Of a stretch of 64,000 bases of DNA, positions 10,507 to 21,548 are shown one piece after another. Under the pieces are notes generated by a model, which saw nothing but the letters and a program-made list of their open reading frames with translations, was not told where the DNA came from and ran no database searches. Both the position numbers and the translations under genes were made by a program. Source of the stretch: Costus lasius (taxonomy: Eukaryota > Streptophyta > Magnoliopsida > Zingiberales > Costaceae); assembly GCA_027563935.2 (NCBI GenBank), contig CM050453.2:90804665-90868664 (forward strand), in the 5' to 3' direction. How positions within the stretch are numbered: position 1 is the first letter of the stretch; the number at the start of each line of letters is the position of its first letter.

Positions 10507-12222
10507 TGATGACTCTAAATTTCGTAGTAATTTTCATACTTATTAACTAGTCTTTTGGAATCATAATTGTACACTTTTGCTTATTTTTATGTCTTATTTA
10601 TCCAATAATTCAAAATCTACACCTTTCTTGGTTTTTGATTAATTTCAGGTAAAAAGGCATCATTCTAATAGGTTTTTAAGTAATTTCAATGCATATATGG
10701 ATTCTAATCATCACGAGGAGTTTACACATCAAATTTCAAGTCAAACCGAGTTTTCTAGCAAAATTACGGCTGTGCTGCAATGAATTTTACGGCCGTAATC
10801 TGCAAATATGGCACTACCGTAATTATTTTCATGGCTGCTTCTCGCAAAAACTTTTTGGAAAATTATGGCACTACTGTAATACATTTTACGGTGCCGTGAT
10901 TTAGGTCCAAATTCATACAGTGACTTTTGAAGACATTATGGCACTACCGTAATTACATTCACGGTACCGTAATTTACAGCCAAATTGCCTGATCCTTCCG
11001 CTGGACACTTAAAAAGATGATTTCTCAAGCTTTAGGGCACCAATTGAAGATCCGTAAAAAGGGGAACGATCAGGATAAAGAGGAGAAGGATCTAAAAGTG
11101 AAGGGAGGAATTTTTATCAATTCTACATGGAGAATTTCAGAGAATCACCGTCGCTGTAGGGTTCGTCGATTCCCAACGTACAGACGACCTCCGGCCACAA
11201 AATTTGAAAAGAAGCTTCGCCTGAAGAAGGAGAAGATACACTAGAAGTTTTAGAATGAAAGGAGATTGAAGGAAGGAGAAATCAAAGAATTCGTGGATGC
11301 CACCATTGTTCATCGAGTTTCAGAGCTATTACGGTGCTGTAATTTTTATTACAACACTGTGTATAGTAAAAAAACTCTCCTTCTCATTCAATTTCTGATC
11401 AATCTGAATAATGTTTAATTGTCATCCTTCCATCATGCTAGCTTAAACCTTGTTTTGGGACAAAGGGTGTAATCCCCTTAATTTTGTAATGACTAGATGA
11501 CCTCTATTTCATCATGATATTTTTTTGACATGATAATTTTACTTAAGTGAAGATTGTCTTTAATCTTTTCTAACTTTCATCTTATTAACATGTAATAGAG
11601 CTTTGTGATATGGACTGAGAAGTGACTCACAAAGCTTGGAACCCTAGAATTGAGATTTAGGAACTCATCGTAAGAAATTAGGTTTGTTCTTATTTCTAAA
11701 TTTTAGAAGTTATCTGACTTGTTGATATTCTGATCTAGAAAATATTATTGAGTTAGACATGAAGATATGCTAGAGATAGATATTGGATTGTTAGAGCCCC
11801 TTAAGTAAAACCTGAGAAATTAAGGTATGAGAATACTTAATTTCTTTTGAGATTTTGTTTTGGAGATGGAATGCACCAGAGTGATTCTTGATCTCTTTGT
11901 CATGGTTTACTTATCTTAAGCATTGAATTAATCTTGCGTGAGAGCGAGATAATTTCTTTATTAAGTAAACTACATCTTTAGCATGATAAGAATAAACTGA
12001 TGAACATTTAAATTTTATCTAGTCATCAAAATTAAGGTGGATGAAGCCCTAGTCCCAGTTTACTTCTCTGATATTTTTCCATACACTTGTCGATCATTTG
12101 CTTATGTCTTTTTCGAGTTGCTTAGCTAATGAGAAAACAACTATTCGGTACTTGACAAACAAGGTCTCTGTGGTTCGATATCTTTTATTACTTCGAGTAT
12201 CCATGCACTTGCGGACACAACA
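10507..12222 (+). mobile_element. Athila-type solo LTR inserted in copia RT, target duplication TGTAT
   Basis: It starts TGATGACTC and ends GCGGACACAACA. TGTAT stands on both sides (10502-10506 and 12223-12227), an exact 5-bp duplication. Removing one copy plus the LTR rejoins the copia RT in frame just before its YVDD motif, which confirms the ends. The length is 1716 bp. Palindromic TTACGG/CCGTAA motifs lie at 10765-10985, again about 260 bp from the LTR start, with a further weak pair near 11330. Confidence 0.93.
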
Positions 12223-13233
12223 TGTATATACCATAAGGATAGTGGGAGCAAAATTTGTTTTCTTGTTCTATATGTAGATGATATTTTACTTGCCACTAAT
12301 GATAAGGGAATGTTATATGAGGTGAAACAATTTCTTTCTAAGAATTTAGACATAAAGGATATGGGTGAAGCTTTTTATGTCATTGGCATTAAAATTCACA
12401 AAGATAGATCTCGATGTATTTTGGGATTATCATAAGAAATCTACATCAATAAAGTCTTAGAAAGATTTCGGATGAAAGATTGTTCATCAAGTGTAGCACC
12501 TATTATGAATGGTGATAGATTCAATTTGAATCAATGTCCGAAAAATGTGTTTGAAAGGGAACAAATGAAATGCATCCTATATGCTTTTGTTGTGGGAAGC
12601 CTTATGTATGCTCAGGTCTGTACAAGACTTGACATTGCATTTGTCGTGCGAATGTTAGGAAGATATTAGAGTAATCCAGGTATGGACCATTGGAGAACTG
12701 CTAAGAAGGTATTGAGATACCTTGAAGGAACAAAAGACTACATGCTAATGTATAGACGAACTGACCATTTGGAGGTAGTTGGCTACTCTGATTCAGAATT
12801 TGCCAGCTGTGTGGATTCAAGAAAGTGCACATCTGGATATGTATTTATGTTTGCTGGCGGTGCTGTATCTTTGAGGAGTTCAAAGTAGACTTTGACTGCT
12901 ACTTCTACCATGGAAGTTGAGTTCGTTTCTTGTTTTGAGGCAACCTCACATAGTGTATTATTGAAGAGTTTCTTACATGGACTTAGAATTGTGGATTCAA
13001 TTTCTAAGCCACTAAAGATGTACTAGGACAATTTAGCTGTGGTTTTCTTGGCTAAAAACAATAAGAGTGGAAGTCGAACTAAGCATATCTACATTAAGTA
13101 TTTAGCCATAAGGGAACAGATTAAAGAAAATAAAGTGACTGTTGTTCACATTAGCACTGAATTGATGATTGCTGATCCTTTGACAAAAGGCTTGCCACCA
13201 AAGGGTTTTAAGGATCATGTAGTACAAAAGTGA
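12223..13233 (+). pseudogene. Copia reverse transcriptase C-terminal half and RNase H
   Basis: Downstream of the inserted LTR the RT resumes with the catalytic YVDD motif near 12273, then the copia-specific SLMYAQVCTRLDIA block. RNase H follows, with YSDSEFASCVDSRKCTSGY near 12790 and the terminal ADPLTKGLP block near 13170. Stops at about 12434, 12667, 12886 and 13024 break the frame. The enzyme would copy element RNA into cDNA in the particle; this copy is dead. Confidence 0.85.
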
Positions 13234-13512
13234 CTTGGTCCTATTATGTGACTTTTGTAATATGAAATATTATTGCGACTCTTACTATATTGTTTACTGA
13301 TTTTATGTGCACATTTTTTCTTATATGTTGAGTACAACAAAATATTGAGGACCTAGAATAAACATAATGTTTATTCATCTTGTTATAACTAAGAAATTAA
13401 ATGTAGTGTGATACATGGAAGATAATACTTATTATTAAAGGACCTATCGCCATGATCCATGTAATTAATTTTTTAATAAAGTTTTGATATCCATAATTAA
13501 TTTTGGTTGGAC

Positions 13513-13524
13513 AAAGTGGGAGAA
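13513..13524 (+). promoter_or_regulatory. Copia polypurine tract
   Basis: AAAGTGGGAGAA lies directly before the LTR start TGTAAATAG, the usual plus-strand priming site of copia elements. Confidence 0.75.
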
Positions 13525-14010
13525 TGTAAATAGTTACCGAAGTGGTAACTAATAAATAATATTATTTAATAATAATATTATAACATGGGGTGTAACCCAT
13601 GTTCTCTAATATTTTATTATTAAATAAATAAAATATTATTAAATAATTAGAACATGCGGGTAATCGATGTCACCCATGTCTCTAATAATATTATTTAATA
13701 ATTAAAGCATGGGTTAATGGTCCGCCAAAATTAGATCCAGATTTATCTATAAATAGAGGTTGTGTTACGATATTTTTTGCTAGCAAGAACGTCGAGTGAT
13801 TAAACAATCCAGTGTGAGAGAGGTCCTGCACTTGGCAAACATTAAGGCAACACCATCTGAGCAGTTTGCTAGAGCCCAGCATTTCTTGCACGATGCGAAG
13901 CAAAAGAGAAGTGTTGTGCGTGATAAATCAACAATGGCTGGAGGTATGTCGATCTAATATTACGTTTCCGCAATTTTATTTAATTATTAGCCATGTATTT
14001 TATTTTCACA
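13525..14010 (+). repeat. Copia 3' LTR, 486 bp, with TATA box
   Basis: It starts TGTAAATAG after the polypurine tract and probably ends TTTTCACA at 14010 (TGT...ACA ends). A canonical plant core promoter, CTATAAATAGAGG, is at about 13747. The part before it is A/T-rich with repeated AATAATATTATTTAATAA blocks (13555-13705). The right end is inferred from the terminal bases only. Confidence 0.7.
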
Positions 14011-14203
14011 TGTCTTACACTAGAATGATAAGCAAGAAGAGCAATCTCATACGCTCACTTTGGAGCTTACCTTCCTCAATTACACACTTGGGTATGAGGT
14101 CATTGATTACATCAAATCATATAGTAATTTTCTTATTAATTTGCTCCAAATTATATCCATGATTTATCAATTTTACTTCATTTTTTGACTTAATATCTTT
14201 GTT
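14011..14203. other. Unassigned sequence between copia LTR and dispersed repeat
   Basis: A/T-rich sequence without a recognisable gene or repeat. Confidence 0.3.
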
Positions 14204-14760
14204 TATGTAGGATCTATAGTTTCTCTTCTTTTTTGAATTTTCACATAAAATCAACAAAAAAAAACAATGGAATTTGTGAAGATTTTTAACTCTATTCAAC
14301 AAAAATATGTTGAATGATGATTTTAGGGTAAAAGTAAAGTTACACAAGATCATAATCCGTGACCATCATTACTGACCGTGATTATAATTTTGAACAAAAC
14401 GAGGAGCAACACAGTCCAACGCGCACCTAACATGTTGTGGGGTCATTTTTGGTCAGGTTTAAATGTAATTGACCTTTTCAAATTCACCTCAAATTAATAA
14501 GGTTTTTTTGTTTAATGGGTTATGGCTTCCAATGAGCGCAAGCACTCATTGTTAATTATCTCTAAAATTAGGGAACCTTTGATTAAGAGATCTATATAAG
14601 TAAACAACATTTCACAATTTGGAGGAAAAAAATGATTTATAAATGTCATATCAATACATGGCTCATGAACAACTTAAAATTTGAAGCAATCTTCATCAGT
14701 CAAAAAAAGACTTGCTGGTGGATGTCCGATTTTTTAAGAACATGTGGGTATTTGAACATT

Positions 14761-15690
14761 CAGCCTTGATGGCGTATTTGGGATTTAGCATGCACTCGGC
14801 CTTGATGGCTTGACAGCTTGTGAGTAATTGAACTTGATGTATGCTCAGCCTTGATGGCTTATGAGCATTTAGATTTAGACATGTGCTCGGCCTTAATGGC
14901 TTATGAGCATTTGCACTTGATTTGTACTTGGCTTCATTAGCTTGTGAGTATTTGAATCTGATTTGTACTCGGCTATAATAGCTTGTGAGTATTTGAATTT
15001 GATTTATGCTCGGCCTTGATGACTTATGAGCATTTGAACTTCATATACTCGGTCTTGATGACTTATGAGTATTTGAATTTGATTTATGCTCGGCTCTCAT
15101 GGCTTATGAGCATTCAGATTTGATTTGAAATATACGGCCTTGTCGGCTTAATGGATATTTTAGAAAAATACTCGGCCTTGACAGCTTAATGAATATCTTA
15201 AATTTTGGAGATATTCGGCCTTGACGGCTTATTGGATATTTTAAATTTGAAAAATATCCGGCCTTGATGCCTTACTAGATATTTTAAATTTGGAAAATAT
15301 CCAGCCTTGACAGCTTATTGGATATTTAATTTGAGAAATATCCGGCCTTGACGGCTTATTGGATATTTTAAATTTGAAAAATACCTGGCCTCAGTGGCTT
15401 ATTGGGTATTTAAATTTTATGAAAAATTCGGCCTCAGCGGCTAATGGATATTTGGATTTAGAAAATATCTAGCCGTGACGGCTTTTAGATATTTGAAATT
15501 GGTTTTGCCCTTGGTGAGCATTTGAGATTGATTTCTGCTCAGTCTTGATGACTTGTGAGCACTTGAACTTGATTTTATGCTCGGTCTTGATGACTTGTGA
15601 GCATTCAAATTTGATTTATGCTCGGTCTTGATGACTTGTGAGCATTTGAACATGATTTATGCTCAGTCTTGATGACTTGTGAGCTCTTGA
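14761..15690 (+). repeat. Hairpin minisatellite, about 22 units of 41-43 bp, arms covary
   Basis: Each unit is an inverted repeat: outer arm, inner arm (GCC, GTC or GCT), 5-base loop, matching inner arm (GGC, GAC or AGC), 3-4 bases, matching outer arm, then a spacer like TTTGAATTTGATTT. Outer arms include ATGCTC/GAGCAT (14841), TACTC/GAGTA (14966), ATACTC/GAGTAT (15045), AAATATCC/GGATATTT (15336), AAATACC/GGTATTT (15379) and AAATATC/GATATTT (15463). Units near 15005, 15165, 15250 and 15423 have imperfect stems. No open frame follows the repeat, so a coding role is unlikely. Confidence 0.92.
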
Positions 15691-15899
15691 ACTTGATTTA
15701 TCATGACGAATAATTTTATCTTGGAGCATCACATACACAATATTATATTGAAGAACTACGCCCCAATGACGAGCATCGACGTACGCATCTCCCAAACAAT
15801 ATTATATTGTGATATGATGGATTTGATCAAAATAGGTTGAGTGAGTTAATTAGCTCATATTGAACCGATTGAAATATATGTTTTAATTTAAATCCAAAA

Positions 15900-17100
15900 T
15901 TATATTTGGGGAGATTGGACTTAATTTTATAGGGGTAAATACTCAGATTGTATCAATGACTATTCATTTGACTCATATTGATGAAAATCATCTTTAGCTG
16001 TCAAATATCTGATTTTCTCATGGCCGTTTATCTAAATTTATAGATCTGTTTAATCTAGGACTCGGATAAAAAATCTGACATTATATTTGAAAAGATCTGG
16101 TTCAGTTTAGTAGGGATCGACTACTTGATCATGTCAAATGTCAACCGATTGATCTAGATATGTCCAGATCATTTTCAATCGTCCATTTGTAGATCTGCTT
16201 CAATCCATAATTCGGATCAAAAATTTGATATCATATATGAGAAGATCATGTTCGAATTAGTAGGGATCGACTCCTTGATCACATCAAACGTCAACCGATT
16301 GATCTAGATATGTCCAGATCATTGTCAGCCGTTGATTTTATATTTAGATCAAATTCATCTTGATTATTCATTTAAATTCACATATATGTTTTCAATCTAG
16401 AATTCGGATCGAAAATCAGATATCATATTTAGAGAGATCAGGTTCTACTTAGTAGGGATCGACTCCTTGTTCACAGCAAACGTTAACCGATTGATCTAGA
16501 TATGTCTAGATCATTGTCAACCGTTGATTTAGGTTTAAATGTGATTTATCATTATCGTCCATTTAAATTCACAGATTTGCTTCAATTCGGATCTCAGATC
16601 GAAAATCTGATATTATATTTGGAACAATCAAGGTCGAGATAGTAGGAATCGACACTTTGATCATGTCAAACATCAACCGATTGACCTAGATATGCCTAGA
16701 TCAATCTCAGCCATTGATTTAGAGTTTAGTCAGACCCATCTTGACTGTTCATTTAAATTTATTGATTTTCTTCAATCCATATCTCAGATCGAAGATCTGA
16801 TATTGGATTTGGAAAGATCGGGTTCAATATAGCAGGAATCGATACCTTGATCATGTCAATCGCCAATGGATTGACCTAGATATGCTCTGATCAACTTCAG
16901 TCGTTGATTTTATATTTAGATCAAATTCATCTTGATTATTCATTTAAATTTACAGATTATCTTCAATCTGGGTCCCGGATCGAATATATGATATCATATT
17001 TGGAGAGATCAGGTTTGACTTAGTAAGGATAGACATCTTGATCATGTCAATCGTCAATAGATTGACCAAGATACGTTTCGATCATTCTCAGCCATTCATT
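15900..17100 (+). repeat. 190-bp tandem array in giant LTR
   Basis: The landmark TAGTAGGGATCGACT and its variants occur at about 16108, 16259, 16450, 16640, 16830 and 17020. The steps are about 190 bp except the first, which is about 151 bp. Units also share 'aaccgattgatctagatatg' and contain short palindromes, such as GATCTAGATATGTCTAGATC near 16493. Degenerate related sequence extends to about 17340. Confidence 0.85.
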
Positions 17101-17339
17101 TGAAGTTTTGATCTGAGCCGTTCGATCAAAGTTTGATTTAATCTAATCCGTTCGATTTCTAACTTAAATCGGATTGATCTGAACCGTCTGATTAAGCTTA
17201 ATGTAACCTGGATCGTTGATTTACGATTAGATCTGGACTATTGATTTTATATGAATGGATCACAGCCGTTGGATTCAAGTTATTTGATTAAGTTGATATC
17301 TGTCGTTCGATTTAACTTGATATAATCTAGACCGTTGAT

Positions 17340-17820
17340 TAACTTTAGATCTTGCCGTTGATATTTGTAGACATATCTCAGCTGTCCATCTATTTTCTTG
17401 TCTCTTTCGACGACGACGACGGCGTTCAAAGGTTAGGGTTCGTCGCTGCCGCTCGCTCACCGCTAATTCGGCCGATCGGCTCTAGGTGTAGCCTCTCTAT
17501 GTCGGGGGGAATTTATGGCCGGAGTTTGGTGCCGTCCGGTGACGAATCGAGCGTTCGAAGTTTCGTCGGCGGAAATAGAGCCTCCAACACAAAGTTGCTT
17601 GATTCCGGCGATCTGGCCGTTAGATGACCAAATCCTTTAAGCTGTAGGTTCGCCGGTGTGAGGAGAAGTTATAGTCATAATTTTAGTGAGATCCAACGGT
17701 CGGGTCCCGAGTTCTTACAGTGGAAGCTTCAGCGGACGGGGAGGGCTTCGACATGAAGCTTCGTACGTACGTGAGTGTCTACAACGGGGCTTCCAAGTGA
17801 CGACGATAAAATTTTCTTCT
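17340..17820 (+). other. GC-rich block of the giant LTR
   Basis: Between the two lower arrays the GC content rises, with CGACGACGACGACGG near 17409. The open frames here (17352-17627, 17686-17886) are serine/arginine-rich and show no domain, so I do not call a gene. Confidence 0.45.
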
Positions 17821-17849
17821 CATTCAGAAAATCAGAATAGTATCAATAA

Positions 17850-18255
17850 GAGGATAAAAGATCCTAGCAAGATTTTAGGGGTATAAAGATCCCAGCAAAG
17901 TTTTTAGGATATATAGATCCTAACAAAGTTTTTTTTAATCAGAATATATGAGATCCTGACATAGTTTTATGACATAAACGTCGCAATGATTTTAATCAGG
18001 ATATATAAAATCCTAGCATGGTATACTTTTACGGCATAAGCGTCCTAGCAATGATTCATTAGGATATGTAAAATCCTAGCATAGTTTTAGGACATAAACG
18101 TCCTAGCAATGATTTTCATCACGATATATAAAATCCTAGCATAGTTTTAGGACATAAACGTCTTAGCAATAATTTTCATCAAGATATATAAAATCCTAGT
18201 ATAGCTTTAAAACATAAACGTCCTGGCAATAATTCATCAGGATATATAAAATCCT
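17850..18255 (+). repeat. 60-bp tandem array with a TATA-like box in each unit
   Basis: GATATATAAAATCC or close variants occur at about 17943, 18000, 18063, 18123, 18183 and 18241. They alternate with TTTTAGGACATAAACGTCCTAGCAAT-like segments. The arms AGGA...TCCT and GGAC...GTCC make each unit a pair of small inverted repeats. The last TATA-like box is followed at once by a pyrimidine-rich tract, the layout of a plant core promoter. Confidence 0.85.
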
Positions 18256-18960
18256 CATAATATTTTTCTTCTTCTTTTTTTTTTCTCTCTCCCAAATTCT
18301 CCCCCCCTTTTGTGCTGCCGAGAGCTTAGAGCTCTCGATTTCTGCCGCCGCTACCCTACTGCTTCCCCCTCCAATTTCTTAATTTCTTTCTTTCACTTCT
18401 TTATGTTGCCGCCGAGACCTTCCCCCACCCAAGTGTCCCCTTCTTATTTACATTGGCCCCACCTCTTTCTTTTGTTGTTGCCGAGAACCTTCTCGGCTTT
18501 GCTCTTAATTTCTCTTCTCAATTTCTCAATTTCTCCCCTCTCAATCTTTCTTTGGCTCTCCTTGCCCAGTGCTTCCCACTTTTTTTTTCCATGCTCTCTT
18601 TTTTTTTGCTTTGCCGAAGACTCCCTTTTATTTGTTCAGGCCGCCTCCTCTTTATTCTAATGGCTGTGCTGCCTTTTATTGCCGATCCGTAATCACCATA
18701 AATGACAATGAATTATTTCCTAATGCCATTTGATTGATTCTCTCGTCATTATCCTTGCTTCCTTCCTTTTTTATTTTATTTTATTTGTATCTTTCTCAAT
18801 CCAATTTATTTCTTTTTAGACTGCCAACCAAGATTTAACCATTTTCTTCTTTTTTTTTTTGCGTAATTTGATTTCTCCCCCTTTTTTTTAAGACAACTTT
18901 AATAATTACGCTTATTCAATTTTTTTTATTTTACCAACAATTATGGCAGATTTATTCATT
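18256..18960 (+). promoter_or_regulatory. Pyrimidine-rich tract after tandem TATA-like boxes, probable R/leader of the giant LTR
   Basis: Long C/T-rich DNA with runs such as CTTCTTCTTTTTTTTTT and many CTCTC blocks follows the last TATA-like box at 18241. The hydrophobic open frame 18310-18660 simply reads this skewed DNA. A transcription start near 18270-18300 is an inference from the layout. Confidence 0.5.
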
Positions 18961-20195
18961 TATCTTTTTGCCTCATTTAAAAATTACCTCCAACATATGT
19001 TTTGATAAATTCTTACGTATTTAACTAGAAATCAGAATATTCTAAAGCCGGGGAAGGAAGATTTGTGGAGGATAAATAGAGATCAAAGCAATCATAGAAG
19101 GGGAGAATGAGAACTGAGTAGGATTTCTAGTGTAAACCGAGCGGCGGTGACTTCCAATTTCGGCGAGAGCTCTAGAATTTGGATTTGAGAAGAACTTGAG
19201 TAATAGCACACTCAATCAAAAGGGAAAGAAGAGGAGTTTTACATCGTTTTTCCCAATTCTTGAGAAGGATCAAAGGTGAATTGAACAACCCTAACCTTCC
19301 AATGACTATAAGAAAATTACAATCATGGTTGCATAAAATTTTAAGCATTTACAAGCTATAATAAGTTTGTGTTTACATTAGATGGCTTTTATAACTTACC
19401 TCTAATTTTAAAATATAGGGAATAACTGATCAAATATAAATATTCTATCATATTATATTAATTAATTATTCTGTTTGAGCATGTTAATTATTAATATAAT
19501 TGAGATGACCATGATTTTCCATCATAAATATTTGAATATATTATGAATAAAATCACTTGGGTCTCATATATTTATGATATATCTATAATATTTCATCAAT
19601 GTCATAAAAAAAAGATAAAAAAAATTAATAGTGCCATAAATTGACACAACCATTACAAAATATGGCTAAAATTGATATTTACATTTTAAAATTTAGTTAA
19701 AATTGACATTGGCAAATTAAATCAAAACTGTCATTTCAAAACTTAGTATAATAATAACTTAGAAACCAATGCTAAACTAAATCAATCTTAAGCCTTAATA
19801 ATTATAGTTGGTCTTGGGAATTAGATTTCAGTTAACTCACAATACAACTATCTTTTCCTTATCCTCTCTTTTAGAAAAGAAAATCATTTAAAATCTCAAC
19901 TTATATTAATAAATAGTTTTTTTGGGCAAGCTAATTAATAAATATAATTGGATAAAAATAATTTATTAACATAAATTTTTAAATATATTAGAATATACTA
20001 TGAATGAGCAATATTTAGAGCTTCACTCCAAGACTTTATTATTAACAATTAAGATCCTTACTAATTAAACTAACTAATACCCTCTTAACGTAATAAAATT
20101 GACATTGCCATTTCAAAGATTGGTATAATATTAATGAAAAAAATTTAATATTAGACTAGATCAATTTAAGCCTCAATAATTATGCCAAGAAATTG

Positions 20196-20500
20196 ATATA
20201 TATGTAATGGATAAATTTGCATTGAAGCCTATGTTTGTGATTTTGAAAAAACAAAGAATCAAGAAATTGCCAAAAATAATTCAATAAGCATAATTAACAA
20301 GCAAAAGCTTAGCATTTAAGGTTTTTCAAAAGTCATTGTATTATTTTTCTATGCCTTTGCTCGCCTTTTTTAAAATTAAAATTTCAAGCATAAAAAATTA
20401 ACCACTAGAAAATATTGATACTCGAACCATATTTAAAATATTGATATCCTTATTTTCGTGTGAAAACTTGTTTGAATTACCGAAATTTTGATGAAACTTA
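20196..20500. other. Unassigned A/T-rich sequence
   Basis: No gene, RNA or clear repeat is recognised. Confidence 0.3.
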
Positions 20501-21548
20501 CTTAAGTTAGGATGACCCAAATTGCAATTCGGGCAAACTACACCTAGCTATGTGTGAAAACTTTTTTTAGTTGCTCCCATATCTTTTATCTCAAATTTAC
20601 CATTTAAATTTGATTTCAACTTATTAATTTCACACATATTCTTTCTACAACTAATCATGCCTTAAACTTAGCTTTTTCAAGTCTTAAAAAGCCATCTTTC
20701 ATTTTGAAAATCCATTCAAATCCAATAATCTTTCCTATCTTTAGGTGGCTTGACCAATTCCCATGTTTTTGTTCTTTTAGAGAGACACTATCTCTTCTTA
20801 CATAGCTACTAACTATTTAGAGAGTTCTCACAAGAGTGCTTCCAAATATGAAGAAAGATAACCAACCCATTTGTTTCTTGTGCTTTTGCCAATGCATATG
20901 TAGCATAATCATTGAGTTATGTAAGTTTTTTTTTCATGTCTAGTAGTTCTATATTTATCAATTATGTCCTCTGGCTCGTGGTTCTCCTACATCATCTAAA
21001 ATAGGCAATTGAATTATACTGTATTATGAATTATTTTGTGAAGACTTGAATTCTCCACCTCAAAATCCACCTTTTTATTGGAGTTGTTTCAACATTGAAA
21101 GGTGATATCTTGTTCCTTCTTTTAAGTTGAAGCATAGATCACTCATCAAATACCACAACTCTAGTAATAATGAATTTAGGTGTCTTTGGATTTAAATACC
21201 ATACATTTAAACATTTTACACTTGTAGTATAACTAATGAAAATGCCCTTTTTGGATCTAAGAGATGCCTAACAACGCCTTCAACTTTATAAAATTTATTA
21301 AAGTCTCTATTACAAAATTCTAAACCATTACCAGTGTATAAATATTAATCTTCTTTCTTGATTATTTTTCAACAAAGGTTTTCCATTGCTTAAATTTAAC
21401 AAAAACATCACTCTTATTTTACAAAATAAACTCATACTTTTTCTAGAGTAGGTGTTAATAAATGTAAGCATATAATAATGAGTATCACCTTTTGAATGAA
21501 TACTAATAGGTCCCAAGAGATCAATGTAAATACATTAAGAATACTTTA

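Larger units (their letters stand above)
9410..14010 (+). mobile_element. 5'-truncated Ty1/copia element with intact-looking 3' LTR
   Basis: The element lacks LTR, gag, protease and most of integrase. It begins inside the integrase C-terminus near 9410, continues through RT and RNase H, has a PPT and a 3' LTR (13525-14010), and is split by a solo LTR at 10507-12222. Stops within RT and RNase H are mostly TAA or TAG replacing likely Gln or Trp codons, as expected from C-to-T decay of methylated DNA. The truncated 5' end means no target duplication can be tested. Confidence 0.8.
14436..18995 (+). mobile_element. Giant (4560 bp) solo LTR with three tandem arrays
   Basis: It starts TGTGGGGTC and ends CTCCAACA. 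Its flanks are CATGT (14431-14435) and TATGT (18996-19000). The other copy of the surrounding repeat has the unoccupied site CATGTTTTGAT at 49281, which fixes both ends. It has no coding domain, and its first and last 100 bp are not alike, so it is one long LTR rather than a short-LTR element. Its contents in order are a hairpin array, a 190-bp array, a GC-rich block, a 60-bp array of TATA-like units and a pyrimidine-rich tract. Long LTRs with satellites are known in Ty3/gypsy lineages such as Tat/Ogre and Tekay; I cannot assign this one. Confidence 0.85.
14204..20195. repeat. Dispersed 1.4-kb repeat, copy A (split by a 4.56-kb insertion)
   Basis: 14204-14435 and 18996-20195 are collinear with 48568-48711 plus 49191-50485. 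They share phrases such as 'gaattttcacataaaatcaac' and 'ggaagatttgtggaggataaatag'. The outer ends are approximate. The minus strand contains TTATAAAAGCCA (near 19395), so it could be an old LTR or UTR read leftward, but no coding part can be tied to it. Copies A and B each show the other's empty insertion site. Confidence 0.8.

Noticed and set aside
14761..15690. CRISPR-like array of regularly spaced repeats
   Set aside because: Units are degenerate, the intervals between hairpins are themselves repeated rather than unique, and the setting is a plant LTR without cas genes.
18310..18692. Hydrophobic ORFs resembling membrane proteins
   Set aside because: Produced by C/T-rich DNA (Leu, Phe, Ser, Pro codons) in the leader part of the giant LTR.
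14436..18995. Complete short-LTR retrotransposon or large retrotransposon derivative
   Set aside because: The first and last few hundred bases are not alike and no PBS or PPT is found inside, so a solo LTR is the simpler reading.
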